64,000 nt of DNA from Helicobacter sp. MIT 00-7814 (lineage in GTDB: Bacteria; Campylobacterota; Campylobacteria; Campylobacterales; Helicobacteraceae), in contig NZ_NXLL01000004.1 in NCBI RefSeq assembly GCF_003364115.1, positions 27,224 through 91,223 of the forward strand, given 5' to 3'. The stretch's first letter is position 1, and every line of letters begins with the position of its first letter. Position numbers and translations under genes: made by a program. The notes under the pieces were generated by a model. It worked only from the letters and a program-made list of their open reading frames with translations, did not search any database and was not told the DNA's origin. Positions 9,228 to 18,194 of the stretch are shown piece by piece.

Positions 9228-10811
9228 CTAAATTACAAAATCAATACTCATCGCAATATAGCACGCAATCCCGCCAAGCACCGCTGAAATAGGCACGGTT
9301 ATGAGCCATGAAGCGACAATTTTATTTATCGCGCTGCGTTTGACAAGCTCATTTTTATAAGCTTTTTTGAGATTCTTTTTTTCCTTTTTGCTGAAATTGA
9401 GCGCATGTTTGTTTTTGCTATCTTTTAAGGATTTAAGAATCACGCCTTTTTGCTTCACGCTTGCTTTATTAAAGCTTGTCAAAAAGCGCTCAACTTCTGC
9501 AGAATCTTTCCCTCTGTGCGCGTCTATAATGGTTTGTTGCATTTCATAATAGCGCTTTTTAAGGTATTCCCTCAAAAATCCAACGCCAAAAATCGCGCCA
9601 ATGGTTACATGCGTAGAACTCACAGGCAAGCCCAATTGTGAAGCGAGCAAAACCGTTATCGCCGCGCTCATCGCTACGCAAAACGCGCGGATTTTGTCAA
9701 GCTCGGTGATTTCATTCCCCACCGTGCGGATAAGGCGCGGCCCATAAAGTGCAAGCCCAATTGAAATCCCAAGCCCACCGATAAAAAGCACCCAAAGTGG
9801 CACGCCAGCCTTACTTCCAGAAAGCTCACCACCTAGAGAATCTAGCGCTTGATTAATCGCAGCAAGTGGTCCAATGGCGTTTGAGACATCATTTGCACCA
9901 TGCGCGAAGCTTAGCATCGCCGCGGCAAAAATAAGCGGAATGGTAAAAAGCGTGCCGATATCTTCTTTTGTATTTGTCAAGGTTTGCACCCTTTTTGACA
10001 CCAAAGGACGCGCGATAAAATACACAATTAGCGCAATTGCAAACGATATGGCAAGTGCCAAAGTAAAGCTAATAGGCAGAATCTGTTTTAAGCCTTTCAT
10101 CAACATATAAAGCACAAAAGCAAACGACATAAGGAAAACCAACAGCGGCACAACAAGCTTTGCGGCGGCTTGCTTGTTTTCTTTGTAAGTGATGGTGTTT
10201 TTAATCAGCACCAAAAACAGCACCGCAATCACACCCCCCATAATCGGCGAAATAATCCAGCTAGAAGCGATGCGCCCAAGCTCCGCCCAATTCACCACGC
10301 TAAAGCCACCAGCCACAATCCCAGCGCCCAAAATCCCGCCTACAAGCGAATGCGTCGTGGAAACCGGCGCACCGATAAAAGTCGCCAAATGTAGCCACAG
10401 CGCAGAAGATAGCAACGCGCCGAGCATCACGCAAATAAAGACTTTAGAATCTTGCACAGATTCTGGCGCGATGATGCCAGATTTTATCGTATCGACCACA
10501 TCTGCACCCGCCACAATCGCGCCAAGCGCTTCAAAAATCGCCGCTATGCCAATCGCGCCAAGTAGCGTAATGGCTTTTGAGCCCACAGCCGGACCGACAT
10601 TATTTGCGACATCGTTTGCGCCGATATTCATCGCCATATACGCGCCAATAACTGCTGAAAACACCAGCACCAGCACATTTGCACTTGCCCCAAACACAAT
10701 AGCTATAAGCGACACAGCGATGAAAAACACCAGCACGATGGCAATTTTGATACTATCGCTTAAGTTATTTTGATTTGCCTTTTCAATCTGTTTAACAACC
10801 TTGATATCCAT
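9228..10811 (-). CDS. pit: PiT-family inorganic phosphate transporter
   Basis: 527-residue integral membrane phosphate/cation symporter. Both inverted-repeat signatures are present: GANDVANNVGPAVGSKA at about residues 64-80 and HGANDVSNAIGPLAAI at about 310-325. About a dozen hydrophobic segments are visible, with a basic cytoplasmic loop near residues 430-490. It matches HP1491 of H. pylori in kind and in its neighbour, the CorC-type gene. The intergenic region with the divergent TonB receptor holds its promoter; TAATTC/TATACT-like hexamers near 10845-10862 are candidates. Confidence 0.93.
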   Translation of the reverse strand: MDIKVVKQIEKANQNNLSDSIKIAIVLVFFIAVSLIAIVFGASANVLVLVFSAVIGAYMAMNIGANDVANNVGPAVGSKAITLLGAIGIAAIFEALGAIVAGADVVDTIKSGIIAPESVQDSKVFICVMLGALLSSALWLHLATFIGAPVSTTHSLVGGILGAGIVAGGFSVVNWAELGRIASSWIISPIMGGVIAVLFLVLIKNTITYKENKQAAAKLVVPLLVFLMSFAFVLYMLMKGLKQILPISFTLALAISFAIALIVYFIARPLVSKRVQTLTNTKEDIGTLFTIPLIFAAAMLSFAHGANDVSNAIGPLAAINQALDSLGGELSGSKAGVPLWVLFIGGLGISIGLALYGPRLIRTVGNEITELDKIRAFCVAMSAAITVLLASQLGLPVSSTHVTIGAIFGVGFLREYLKKRYYEMQQTIIDAHRGKDSAEVERFLTSFNKASVKQKGVILKSLKDSKNKHALNFSKKEKKNLKKAYKNELVKRSAINKIVASWLITVPISAVLGGIACYIAMSIDFVI

Positions 10812-11266
10812 GAGAAGATCCTAAGCCTTAAAAATGAATAGCATTTATACTACCTTAATTCTATTTGCGCGTAGCAATTTTTTGCGAAATTTCAAATTTT
10901 ATGGCAAAAAATTAACAAAGTTTTATTTATAGGGTTATAAAGTGGCTAAAATCTTGCAATTTCTGCTTTTAGATTCTGAGAAAACTTCAAGCTTTTTTCA
11001 ATTTAGTTTGTGGCTTGGGCGCTACTATTATTAATTATATAACATTGAAAAAACAATAGACACCTAGAATTTAAGTTTTGCAAAAATTTTGCCAAAAAAT
11101 TACTTTGGATTCTCATTTTTGTTGGTATCTTGCGTGGGATTTGGTGCTAGTTGTTCTCATTATATTTTTAAAAGTGAAAATATTTGAGAGCAAATGTTTA
11201 AAAAAGTAACGAGAAAATGAAAAATTTTACAAATTTCACGCTTTTTTCTCAAATTTAAGGAAATAC

Positions 11267-11281
11267 AAAAAAAAAAAAAAA
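11267..11281. repeat. A15 homopolymer in TonB-receptor promoter region
   Basis: Fifteen consecutive A residues, 63-78 bases before the receptor start and directly upstream of the Fur-like palindrome. Runs of this length change by slipped-strand mispairing in Helicobacter, and a variable T tract in the sabA promoter of H. pylori is known to tune transcription; the same is an inference here. Confidence 0.7.
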
Positions 11282-11296
11282 CTAGAATTGCGCTTT

Positions 11297-11317
11297 GAAA
11301 ATCATTCTTAGATTTTC
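11297..11317 (+). promoter_or_regulatory. Fur-like operator
   Basis: Perfect inverted repeat with arms GAAAATC and GATTTTC around ATTCTTA. It resembles the 19-base Fur box in spacing and AT content and lies 28 bases upstream of the start codon of an iron-siderophore-type receptor. Assignment to Fur is inferred from position and target. Confidence 0.5.
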
Positions 11318-11344
11318 TAAAAATAACTTAAGGAGCCTTAAAAT

Positions 11345-13507
11345 ATGATACGCTTTTCAAAACTACGCACAAAAGGTGCGTTTTTACTGCCTTTGAGTGT
11401 CGCGCTAAGCCTAAGTTTAGCAAATGCTGATGAGCTAAGCCAAAGTAGCGCGAGCGCAACAACCAGCACCAGCACAGAATCCACAGATTCCAAAGTGGAA
11501 AATATGGATAAAGTCAAGCTCAATCGCTCTGTAATCACCGCTAGCGGGTATGAGCAGGATATCAAAGAAGCGAGCGCTAGCATTTCTGTGATTGGTAAGG
11601 AGGAGCTAGAGACAAAGCCTTACCGCGATATCGCCGAGGCGGTGGCAGATGTGCCGGGTGTGGATATCCAGCGGAGCAAAACGGGCGGATTTAACATTTC
11701 TATGCGTGGCTTTGAGTCGCAATATACGCTCATTCTCATTGATGGTAAGCGCCAAAATCCAAGCGATGCGTTTAATAAAAACGGCTTTAACGCGGTAAAT
11801 ACGAGCTTTATGCCACCGCTTTCGATGATTGAGCGCATCGAGGTTATCCGCGGTCCAGCTTCTACGCTCTATGGCTCTGATGCGATAGGTGGTGTGATAA
11901 ACATTATCACTAAGAAAAACCCTGATAAATTCTCCGGCTCTATCGCGCTAGAATCTACATTCCAAGAGGATAGGCTTACTTATGGGAACTCTCAAGGTGT
12001 GAGTGGTTACCTCGCAATCCCGCTCATTAGCAAAACGCTTTCACTCTCTGTGCGCGGGAAAACCTACAGCAAAGAATCTTCGCGCTGGGTGCTACCAAAT
12101 GGCAATATCCAAGGCAACACAGCCGGGCTTTTTAGTCAATATAATTTCGGCGGACGCTTAAACTACACGCCAAATGCAAGTAATAATATCTACCTTGATG
12201 GGGAATTTTACCACCAAGGCGTGATGGGGACTTCGCTCTATGGCACGACACTTACTTCTGCTAATCCGCAAAGCATTTATCAAAAAACAAACGCTGTGCT
12301 AAACCATGATGGCGACTACAGCTTTGGGAAGTGGAATACCTACTTGCAGTATGGCTCTACGGATAATTCTAGTAGCACGACTGCGCTTTTTAGCAACAAC
12401 TACATTGCCAAAACGCAACTTGTCGCACCGCTTGATTTAGGCGCGTTTGGCTTTATGAAGCTAAGCGGTGGCGGGGAAGTGTGGCATGAGTCCTTTAAAG
12501 ATGGCTCTACAGGTAATGGCGTGACTGACATTAGCTACAAAACACTTTATCAAACGCAATCTGCACTTTTCTTAGAAGATGAATATACGCTAACTGAGTG
12601 GCTTACGCTCACAGGTGGCGCGCGCTACACTTATGGAAGCGTGTTTCATTCAGCCTTCACACCTAGAATCTACGCGGTGTTTAAGCTAGCGGATTTTTGG
12701 ACGCTTAAAGGCGGGGTTTCTACCGGCTACAAAACGCCTTCTATTAAAGAAACAATTAATGGTATTTATGAGTTAAACTCATTAGGAGCTAATCCACGCT
12801 ATGGGAATCCAAACCTTCGCCCAGAATCAAGTATTAACTATGAAATCGGCACGGACTTTGACTTTGAAGCGTTTAATCTCAATGTGACAGGATTCTATAC
12901 AGACTTCACTGACAAGATTGCGTATGATACCATTCAGCCGGGTAGTATGGTAGGGCATGGCACTTATGATGATGTTCTTTGTGATCCAATATCAGCACCA
13001 AATCGCACTCCAACATGTAGCGTGCGTGTGAATCTTAATAAAGTGTATGCTACAGGTGTGGAGACGCTCTTTAAGATAAAGCCAATTTATGGAATCTCTT
13101 TTGACACAAGCTACACTTTCACGCATTCTAAGCAACTCACAGGCTCAAATAAAGGGCAACCAATCCAAAACCAGCCAAAGCATTTGCTTATCGCAAAGCT
13201 AAATTACAACTACAAGGATTTTAATGCCTATCTAAAATCCACAAGTCGCCTTAAAACGCCGGTTTCGCCAAGCTCAAGGCAGTATTTGGGGGATTACTAT
13301 AAAGATTCTACGATTGTGGATTTGGGGCTAAACTACCGCTTCAATAAAACCTTGCTTTTGTCCTTTGTGGTAAATAATCTTTTTAATCAAAAGATTCAAT
13401 ATATTTTTACAGGAACAAGCAGAAATGGATCTCCTACCTACGCAAACGCTTACCAAAATTTCTTTGATGGGCGCAATTACTGGGTAAGCCTCAAATACGA
13501 TTTCTAA
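11345..13507 (+). CDS. TonB-dependent outer-membrane receptor, catecholate-siderophore type
   Basis: 720-residue outer-membrane receptor. A signal peptide of about 29 residues (ends SLANA) precedes a TonB-box-like stretch (KVKLNRSVITASG), the plug domain (about residues 65-190, with IRGPASTLYGSDAIGGVINIITK) and a beta-barrel ending in the typical terminal aromatic residue (WVSLKYDF). The plug resembles CirA/FepA-like receptors, so a ferric catecholate is the likely ligand, though this cannot be proven. AAGGAG lies ten bases before the ATG. Upstream Fur-like palindrome and A15 tract suggest iron control and perhaps variable expression. TonB/ExbB/ExbD partners would be needed; tolQR in this window are probably Tol rather than Ton. 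Confidence 0.92.
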   Translation: MIRFSKLRTKGAFLLPLSVALSLSLANADELSQSSASATTSTSTESTDSKVENMDKVKLNRSVITASGYEQDIKEASASISVIGKEELETKPYRDIAEAVADVPGVDIQRSKTGGFNISMRGFESQYTLILIDGKRQNPSDAFNKNGFNAVNTSFMPPLSMIERIEVIRGPASTLYGSDAIGGVINIITKKNPDKFSGSIALESTFQEDRLTYGNSQGVSGYLAIPLISKTLSLSVRGKTYSKESSRWVLPNGNIQGNTAGLFSQYNFGGRLNYTPNASNNIYLDGEFYHQGVMGTSLYGTTLTSANPQSIYQKTNAVLNHDGDYSFGKWNTYLQYGSTDNSSSTTALFSNNYIAKTQLVAPLDLGAFGFMKLSGGGEVWHESFKDGSTGNGVTDISYKTLYQTQSALFLEDEYTLTEWLTLTGGARYTYGSVFHSAFTPRIYAVFKLADFWTLKGGVSTGYKTPSIKETINGIYELNSLGANPRYGNPNLRPESSINYEIGTDFDFEAFNLNVTGFYTDFTDKIAYDTIQPGSMVGHGTYDDVLCDPISAPNRTPTCSVRVNLNKVYATGVETLFKIKPIYGISFDTSYTFTHSKQLTGSNKGQPIQNQPKHLLIAKLNYNYKDFNAYLKSTSRLKTPVSPSSRQYLGDYYKDSTIVDLGLNYRFNKTLLLSFVVNNLFNQKIQYIFTGTSRNGSPTYANAYQNFFDGRNYWVSLKYDF

Positions 13508-13537
13508 GATTCTCTAACTTTAAGCGCAGGCGGATTT

Positions 13538-14722
13538 CTAATCCTTTGCGCCTTTGAGTGCGAAAAATCCTAGAATCCCCACACTCACGCAACAAATCCC
13601 AATAATCACGCTTGTGGCGATAAAGATATTTTCCCCTATACTCGTTAGTGGTGCGATAATCCCGCCAAATGCAAAAATCACAAAGCCCAAAATCGCAGAC
13701 GCATTCCCGGCATTTTTGCGCTCTAGTTCCATTGCCAGCGCGCTAGAAGTGGGCAACACAAGCCCTAAGAAAACAATCGTCATACCAAAGCCAATTTCTG
13801 TAAAAAGCAAGCTCGGATTAGAATTTAGCACCAAAAAAGTGCAGATCCCGCATACAAAAATCCCTATAATGCCAACTTTGAGCGCGCGATATTCGCTTTT
13901 AAAAAGTGGTGTGCTCCCCGCACCTATGCTAATGCAAAGCGCCACACCAGCAAAGCACAGCCCACATTCTAGCTCATTTAGCCCGAAATGCTCTTCAAAA
14001 ATAAAACTGCTCGCACCAATAAAACTAAACATAATCCCCATCGCAAAGCCCTGTGTGAGCGCATAAAGCATAAATTGCTTATTTTTTAGAATATGCAAAA
14101 ATGAAAAGCTCTCTAAAAAGCCTCCGCTAATGCGCCGTTGCTTTGGCAGACTTTCTTTAAAAAAGAGAATCGTTGCAAAAAGCAACACACCAAGCGCTAA
14201 AAGCACGCTAAAGATTCCATGCCAGTTTGTATATTGCAACAAAATCCCACCAAAAATAGGCGCGCAAATAGGCGCTAAACCTTGCACGACACCAAGCAAG
14301 GCGAAAAACTTCGCTAACTCTTCGCCCTCAAACAAATCCGCCACGATGGATCGCGCAATCACAATCCCGCCACTGCCCGCAATCCCCTGTGCTAGGCGAA
14401 ATGTGATAAAAGAGTAAATATCCCACGCCAGCAAACATGCAATTGTCGCAATGATAAAAAGCCCGAGTGAGAGCTGTAAAATCCTCTTGCGCCCGTATTT
14501 ATCACTCAATGGACCCATAAGCAACTGCCCAAATGCAAGTCCGATAAGCGAACAGGTAATGGAAAGCTGGACAAGCGAAGAAGTCGTGCTAAACACGCCC
14601 ACAAGTCCGGGCAATGCCGGCAAGTAAAAATCCGTCACAAATGGACCCAGCGCGGACAAAAGCCCGAGATTTAGCAAAAGATACAATTTTGAGTTTTTTT
14701 CATCAGAATTTTTCGCGGACAT
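13538..14722 (-). CDS. Bcr/CflA-family MFS drug exporter
   Basis: 394 residues with about twelve hydrophobic segments. The MFS motif between helices 2 and 3 (GPLSDKYGRKRIL) and the Bcr/CflA-type first helix (LGLLSALGPFVTDFYLPALPGL) are clear. It would export drugs such as bicyclomycin or chloramphenicol analogues, or a small metabolite such as sulfonamide or cysteine-related compounds as in E. coli Bcr. Stand-alone gene, convergent with the receptor; the 30-base gap contains an imperfect GC-rich hairpin that may terminate both. Confidence 0.87.
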   Translation of the reverse strand: MSAKNSDEKNSKLYLLLNLGLLSALGPFVTDFYLPALPGLVGVFSTTSSLVQLSITCSLIGLAFGQLLMGPLSDKYGRKRILQLSLGLFIIATIACLLAWDIYSFITFRLAQGIAGSGGIVIARSIVADLFEGEELAKFFALLGVVQGLAPICAPIFGGILLQYTNWHGIFSVLLALGVLLFATILFFKESLPKQRRISGGFLESFSFLHILKNKQFMLYALTQGFAMGIMFSFIGASSFIFEEHFGLNELECGLCFAGVALCISIGAGSTPLFKSEYRALKVGIIGIFVCGICTFLVLNSNPSLLFTEIGFGMTIVFLGLVLPTSSALAMELERKNAGNASAILGFVIFAFGGIIAPLTSIGENIFIATSVIIGICCVSVGILGFFALKGAKD

Positions 14723-14843
14723 ACAAACCCCTTGTTTGAAATTAAGCGCGTAATTATAATATATTTGCTTAAGAAAAGTGTGAAAGGCAAAAGCATTAGC
14801 GCAAGTTAAAAGTCACGCGAGGCACAGATTCACAAAGAAGCTT

Positions 14844-15452
14844 TCACGCAAAAACTTCTTTAAGCAGATTCTTATAAAGCGAGGCATTTTGGCGCAAAGT
14901 CGCACGCAGAAACTTATACTCCGCGCAAAATTCCCCGACAAGATTCCAAAAAGCTTTTGAGTGATTTTTATGCGTGATGTGTGCGAGCTCATGCACCACC
15001 ACATAGCGCACGCATTCCCTCGGCGCGAAGCAAAGCATCAGCGAAAAGGACAAATCATTTTTATGCGTGCAAAGCCCAAAATAACTTTTTGCTTTTTTTG
15101 TCTTTAGCTTGCCAAATTCCACGCCCATAAGCTTTGTAAGATTCTCACATTCAGCATACAAGAAACTTTCAAGCGCACTTTTTAGCTCTTTGGCTGGATT
15201 TGCAAATTCGCCCTTTTGTCGCCATTCTCCAAAATACAGAATCCGCCCATTTTCGCGCAAGGAATGAAAATGCGCTTCTTGTTGCTGGAATTTTTGAATC
15301 TGGGATTCTATCCATGCGCGGTTTTGCTCGATTATTTGCGTGCAGTGGGCTTTTGTGTAGCTTTTTGGCACGCTTAAAATGACATTTTGAGAATCTTTCA
15401 CACTTAAGCGCGCAGTGCGTTTTGTGCGTTTTATGATGGTTATTTCAAACAT
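14844..15452 (-). CDS. YgjP-like M48-type metallopeptidase
   Basis: 202-residue protein of the YgjP/DUF45 family. The zinc site VVHELAHITHKNHSKAFW is at about residues 150-167, with the HExxH motif and a downstream His typical of the family. These proteins are soluble WLM/M48-related metallopeptidases of unclear substrate. The open frame extends 41 codons upstream, but the ATG at 15452 gives the usual N-terminus (MFEITIIKRTKRTARLSV), and the extension would run into the divergent rplI gene. The 58 bases between it and rplI must carry both promoters. Confidence 0.85.
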   Translation of the reverse strand: MFEITIIKRTKRTARLSVKDSQNVILSVPKSYTKAHCTQIIEQNRAWIESQIQKFQQQEAHFHSLRENGRILYFGEWRQKGEFANPAKELKSALESFLYAECENLTKLMGVEFGKLKTKKAKSYFGLCTHKNDLSFSLMLCFAPRECVRYVVVHELAHITHKNHSKAFWNLVGEFCAEYKFLRATLRQNASLYKNLLKEVFA

Positions 15453-15510
15453 TGCTAGACTTTGTAATAAATTTTTGGCATTATACAGGCTTTTATAAAA
15501 GGAGCGCGCG

Positions 15511-15960
15511 ATGAAAGTATTATTAATCCAAAATGTGCAAGGGCTGGGCAAAGCTGGCGAGATACATGAGGTCAAAGATGGCTACGGGCAGAATTTCCTT
15601 ATCGCTAAAGGTAAAGCAAAGCTCGCAACAAACGAGGTTATAAACCGCTATAAGCACGAGCAAAAACAGCTTGAGCAAAAAAAGGCGCTTGAGCTAGCCG
15701 AGCAAAAACAGCTCGCAAGCACGCTAGATTCTCTTACATTAACTTTGAGTAAAAAGGTTGGCGCAAATGATGCGCTTTTTGGCTCGATTACAAAAGATGA
15801 GATTGCGCACGCGTTAGAGGCGCATTCAAAGGTGAGTATCGATAAAAAATGGATTGTGCTAAATGAGCCTATCAAGCACCTAGGCACTTTTAAGGTTGGT
15901 ATAAAAATCGGCAATGGCATAAGCGCGCAACTCACGCTTCATGTCGTGGCGGAATCTTAG
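15511..15960 (+). CDS. rplI: Large-subunit ribosomal protein L9
   Basis: 149 residues, normal for L9. The N-terminal domain MKVLLIQNVQGLGKAGEIHEVKDGYGQNFL contains the family signature, followed by the long connecting helix (about residues 45-75) and the C-terminal rRNA-binding domain ending LTLHVVAES. AAAGGAG lies upstream of the ATG. In H. pylori rplI is followed by hslVU; here an ankyrin protein follows after 14 bases. Confidence 0.97.
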   Translation: MKVLLIQNVQGLGKAGEIHEVKDGYGQNFLIAKGKAKLATNEVINRYKHEQKQLEQKKALELAEQKQLASTLDSLTLTLSKKVGANDALFGSITKDEIAHALEAHSKVSIDKKWIVLNEPIKHLGTFKVGIKIGNGISAQLTLHVVAES

Positions 15961-15974
15961 CAAAAAGGTTAGAT

Positions 15975-16538
15975 ATGCAAAAAGATTCTAAAAAAGCACA
16001 AAATACGCAGGGCGTGCAAAATACGCAAGGCACGCGGGATTCCACTTTGCAGGATTCTGCTTTGCAAGATTCTGTTTTAAGTGATGAAGAGCGACAAAAG
16101 CTCGAAGAGCTATGCGCGCAGAGTTTTGACTTCGCACGCGCTGATGATGTGGAATCACTAAAAATACTTCTAGATTCTGGGCTAAATGTCAATCTCGCTA
16201 ACGAGCAGGGAAACACGCTCATCATGCTTGCGGCGTATAATAATAGCTTGGCGTGTGCGCGACTGCTCCTTGAGCGCGGGGCAGATGTGGATAAGCGCAA
16301 TGATAAGGGGCAGACACCGCTTGCTGGCGTGTGCTTTAAGGGCTATTATGAAATGGCGAAGTTGCTTATCGAGCATGGCGCGGATGTGGATAGCGAGGGC
16401 GCGCTTAGCCCGATGAATTGCGCGATTATTTTTCATCGCGCTGAGATTTTGAAACTTTTGCGCCAACATTCCCGCAAAAAGCCCTCATTCTTGCAAAAAA
16501 TCGGCTTTTATTTTTTGACAAAATTTGGGAAAAAATGA
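15975..16538 (+). CDS. Cytoplasmic ankyrin-repeat protein
   Basis: 187 residues. After a low-complexity N-terminus of about 35 residues built from short direct DNA repeats (the words TTGCAGGATTCTG and TTGCAAGATTCTG follow one another), three ankyrin repeats are visible at about 52-150 (GNTLIMLAAYNNSLACARLL, GQTPLAGVCFKGYYEMAKLL, and one more diverged). No signal peptide. A basic C-terminus (KKPSFLQKIGFYFLTKFGKK) could sit at the membrane. Partner unknown. It is co-directional with rplI and probably co-transcribed. Confidence 0.85.
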   Translation: MQKDSKKAQNTQGVQNTQGTRDSTLQDSALQDSVLSDEERQKLEELCAQSFDFARADDVESLKILLDSGLNVNLANEQGNTLIMLAAYNNSLACARLLLERGADVDKRNDKGQTPLAGVCFKGYYEMAKLLIEHGADVDSEGALSPMNCAIIFHRAEILKLLRQHSRKKPSFLQKIGFYFLTKFGKK

Positions 16539-16592
16539 GGGTGGATTCTGGAATTTTTAGTCAATATTATAGAATCCAAAGCAATCCAAAGA

Positions 16593-16748
16593 GATTCTCA
16601 AACCACCAAAACGCGTTAGAGAATCTGAGAATCTTATCAATCAAAAAAGGCTATGTATGTGCGCGGAGCTGGAAACAAAGCGGAATTCACTTCCGCGAAG
16701 TTGGAAGCGGAGCGGAGCTTTGGCGAGCAATGCTTGCCAAAGCGATAT
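16593..16748 (+). repeat. PR1 palindromic repeat, unit B1
   Basis: First of two tandem PR1 units upstream of metK. It begins GATTCTCAAA, passes through GCGTTAGAGAATCT and TATGTGCGCGGAGC, then has hairpin 1 (GCGGAA, loop TTCAC, TTCCGC at 16680-16696) and hairpin 2 (CTTTGGC ... GCCAAAG at 16718-16742), and ends GCGATAT. The frame reading NALENL ... VCARS is open to the end of the unit. Confidence 0.85.
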
Positions 16749-16770
16749 GATTAATAGCACAGAATCCAAA

Positions 16771-16897
16771 GATTCCCAAACAGCGTTACAAAATCTTACA
16801 ACCAAATCAACCAAAAAGCGCCGATTATGTGCGCGAAAGCGAAGTGTAAACAAGCTTTCGCGGAGGCGAAGCGGGATTTATTCCCGCGAGACGATAC
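16771..16897 (+). repeat. PR1 palindromic repeat, unit B2
   Basis: Second tandem unit. Begins GATTCCCAAA, contains TTATGTGCGCGAAAGC and hairpin 1 in the form GCGGGA, loop TTTAT, TCCCGC (16871-16887), and ends GACGATAC. Compared with unit B1 the fifth stem pair changed from A-T to G-C on both sides, a compensatory change. The frame reading DSQTALQNL ... LCAR is open and is the one also seen inside the ykgJ-like gene. Confidence 0.85.
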
Positions 16898-16950
16898 CAC
16901 TAAATGGTATAAAAATTCAAAACACAATACATATTTAGCATTTTTTGTGC

Positions 16951-16956
16951 TACTAT
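16951..16956 (+). promoter_or_regulatory. Probable -10 element for metK
   Basis: TGC followed by TACTAT, an extended -10, about 35 bases before the metK ATG and downstream of the PR1 pair, so the repeats lie upstream of the core promoter. Confidence 0.45.
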
Positions 16957-16991
16957 TACGCCGTAAAAAATCCAAAACACAAGGTGAGTTT

Positions 16992-18152
16992 ATGAAAAAA
17001 TCATTTCTTTTCACTTCAGAATCTGTAACCGAAGGGCATCCAGACAAAATGGCTGATCAAATCAGCGACGCAGTGCTTGACTACATTATCGCGCGTGATA
17101 AAAATGCGCGTGTGGCGTGTGAGACGCTTGTAAGCAATGGTTTTTGCGTGATTGCCGGCGAGCTAAAGACTAGCGTATATGCGCCAATGCAAGAAATCGC
17201 GCGCAAAGTCGTGCAAGAAATCGGCTACACAGACGCGCTCTATGGCTTTGACTACCGCTCCGCAGCCGTGCTAAATGGTATCGGCGAGCAAAGCCCGGAC
17301 ATCAATCAAGGCGTGGATAGAGAGGATGGCGAAATCGGTGCTGGCGATCAAGGGCTTATGTTTGGCTTCGCGTGCCGCGAGACGCCCTCGCTCATGCCAT
17401 TGCCTATTTGGCTTTCTCACCGCTTGACTGAAGGGCTAGCAGAAGCGCGCAAAAGCAGGAAATTGCCATTTTTGCGCCCTGATGGTAAAAGTCAAGTAAC
17501 CGTGCGCTATGAAGATGGCGTGCCAGTGGCGATTGACACCATTGTCATCTCCACGCAACACAGCCCAGAAACGCAACAAAACCACCTGCGCGATGCGGTG
17601 ATTGAAGAAATCGTGCAAAAAGTATTGCCTAAGCAGTATTTGAATGATAATATCCGTTATTTTGTAAATCCCACAGGGAAATTTGTTATCGGTGGACCAC
17701 AGGGCGATGCGGGGCTCACAGGGCGCAAAATCATCGTTGATACCTATGGCGGAAGCTGTCCGCATGGCGGGGGCGCATTTAGCGGGAAGGATCCTAGCAA
17801 AGTCGATAGAAGTGCCGCCTATGCAGCGCGCTATGTGGCTAAAAACCTCGTGGCAAGCGGCGTGTGCGATAGAGCGGTGGTGCAAGTGGCGTATGCCATC
17901 GGCGTGGTCGAGCCGGTATCAATCCTTGTGGATTCTCAAGGCACGGGCAAGGTGGAAGATTCCAAACTCACTGAATGCGTGCAAAGCATTTTCCGCCTCA
18001 CGCCAAAAGGCATTATAGAATCGCTTGACTTGCTCCGCCCGATTTATCAAAAAACCGCGGCTTATGGGCATTTTGGGCGCGAGTTACCAGAATTTAGCTG
18101 GGAAAAAACCGACAAAATCGAGGCGATCAAGGACTTTTGCGGGGTGAAATAA
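16992..18152 (+). CDS. metK: S-adenosylmethionine synthetase
   Basis: Makes S-adenosylmethionine from methionine and ATP. 386 residues from the ATG at 16992 (AAGGTGAG upstream). Signatures: [16 protein letters not shown] near residue 14, [11 protein letters not shown] at about 117 and [19 protein letters not shown] at about 257. The same frame is open for 55 codons further upstream, through PR1 unit B2, but that extension has no family counterpart. SAM feeds methyltransferases, including the broken one just downstream and CmoB via carboxy-SAM. Confidence 0.97.
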   Translation: MKKSFLFTSESVTEGHPDKMADQISDAVLDYIIARDKNARVACETLVSNGFCVIAGELKTSVYAPMQEIARKVVQEIGYTDALYGFDYRSAAVLNGIGEQSPDINQGVDREDGEIGAGDQGLMFGFACRETPSLMPLPIWLSHRLTEGLAEARKSRKLPFLRPDGKSQVTVRYEDGVPVAIDTIVISTQHSPETQQNHLRDAVIEEIVQKVLPKQYLNDNIRYFVNPTGKFVIGGPQGDAGLTGRKIIVDTYGGSCPHGGGAFSGKDPSKVDRSAAYAARYVAKNLVASGVCDRAVVQVAYAIGVVEPVSILVDSQGTGKVEDSKLTECVQSIFRLTPKGIIESLDLLRPIYQKTAAYGHFGRELPEFSWEKTDKIEAIKDFCGVK

Positions 18153-18153
18153 A

Positions 18154-18166
18154 CCCCCCCCCCCCC
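18154..18166. repeat. C13 homopolymer between metK and methyltransferase
   Basis: Thirteen C residues one base after the metK stop codon and 28 bases upstream of the next ATG. The tract length is in the range that varies by slippage in Helicobacter. It lies outside any recognised reading frame, so an effect would be on the leader RNA or promoter. Confidence 0.8.
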
Positions 18167-18194
18167 GCCTTTTAAATAAAACAAGGAAAAAAAC

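Larger units (their letters stand above)
10812..11344. other. Long divergent intergenic region, pit / TonB receptor
   Basis: 533 AT-rich bases without a credible gene. It must hold both divergent promoters. It contains an A15 run (11267-11281), a Fur-like palindrome (11297-11317), and a TATTATTAATTATATAA stretch near 11027-11044 that loosely resembles a Helicobacter Fur box (TAATAATnATTATTA). No structured RNA or riboswitch was recognised. Confidence 0.6.

Noticed and set aside
10189..10773. Long plus-strand open frame (194 codons) opposite pit
   Set aside because: It is antisense to the clearly coding PiT gene, is rich in Ala/Pro/Thr as expected from the mirror of a membrane protein, and has no start site or family match.
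13554..14066. 170-codon plus-strand frame opposite the Bcr/CflA gene
   Set aside because: Mirror image of a membrane protein gene; no ribosome-binding site and no recognisable domain.
16657..16938. 93-codon ORF as a real gene between the ankyrin gene and metK
   Set aside because: It is composed wholly of PR1 repeat sequence, has no convincing ribosome-binding site and runs past the repeat into the metK promoter; treated as part of the repeat story.
16827..16991. Upstream extension of metK by 55 codons
   Set aside because: No counterpart in MetK proteins; AAGGTGAG and the normal N-terminus support the ATG at 16992.
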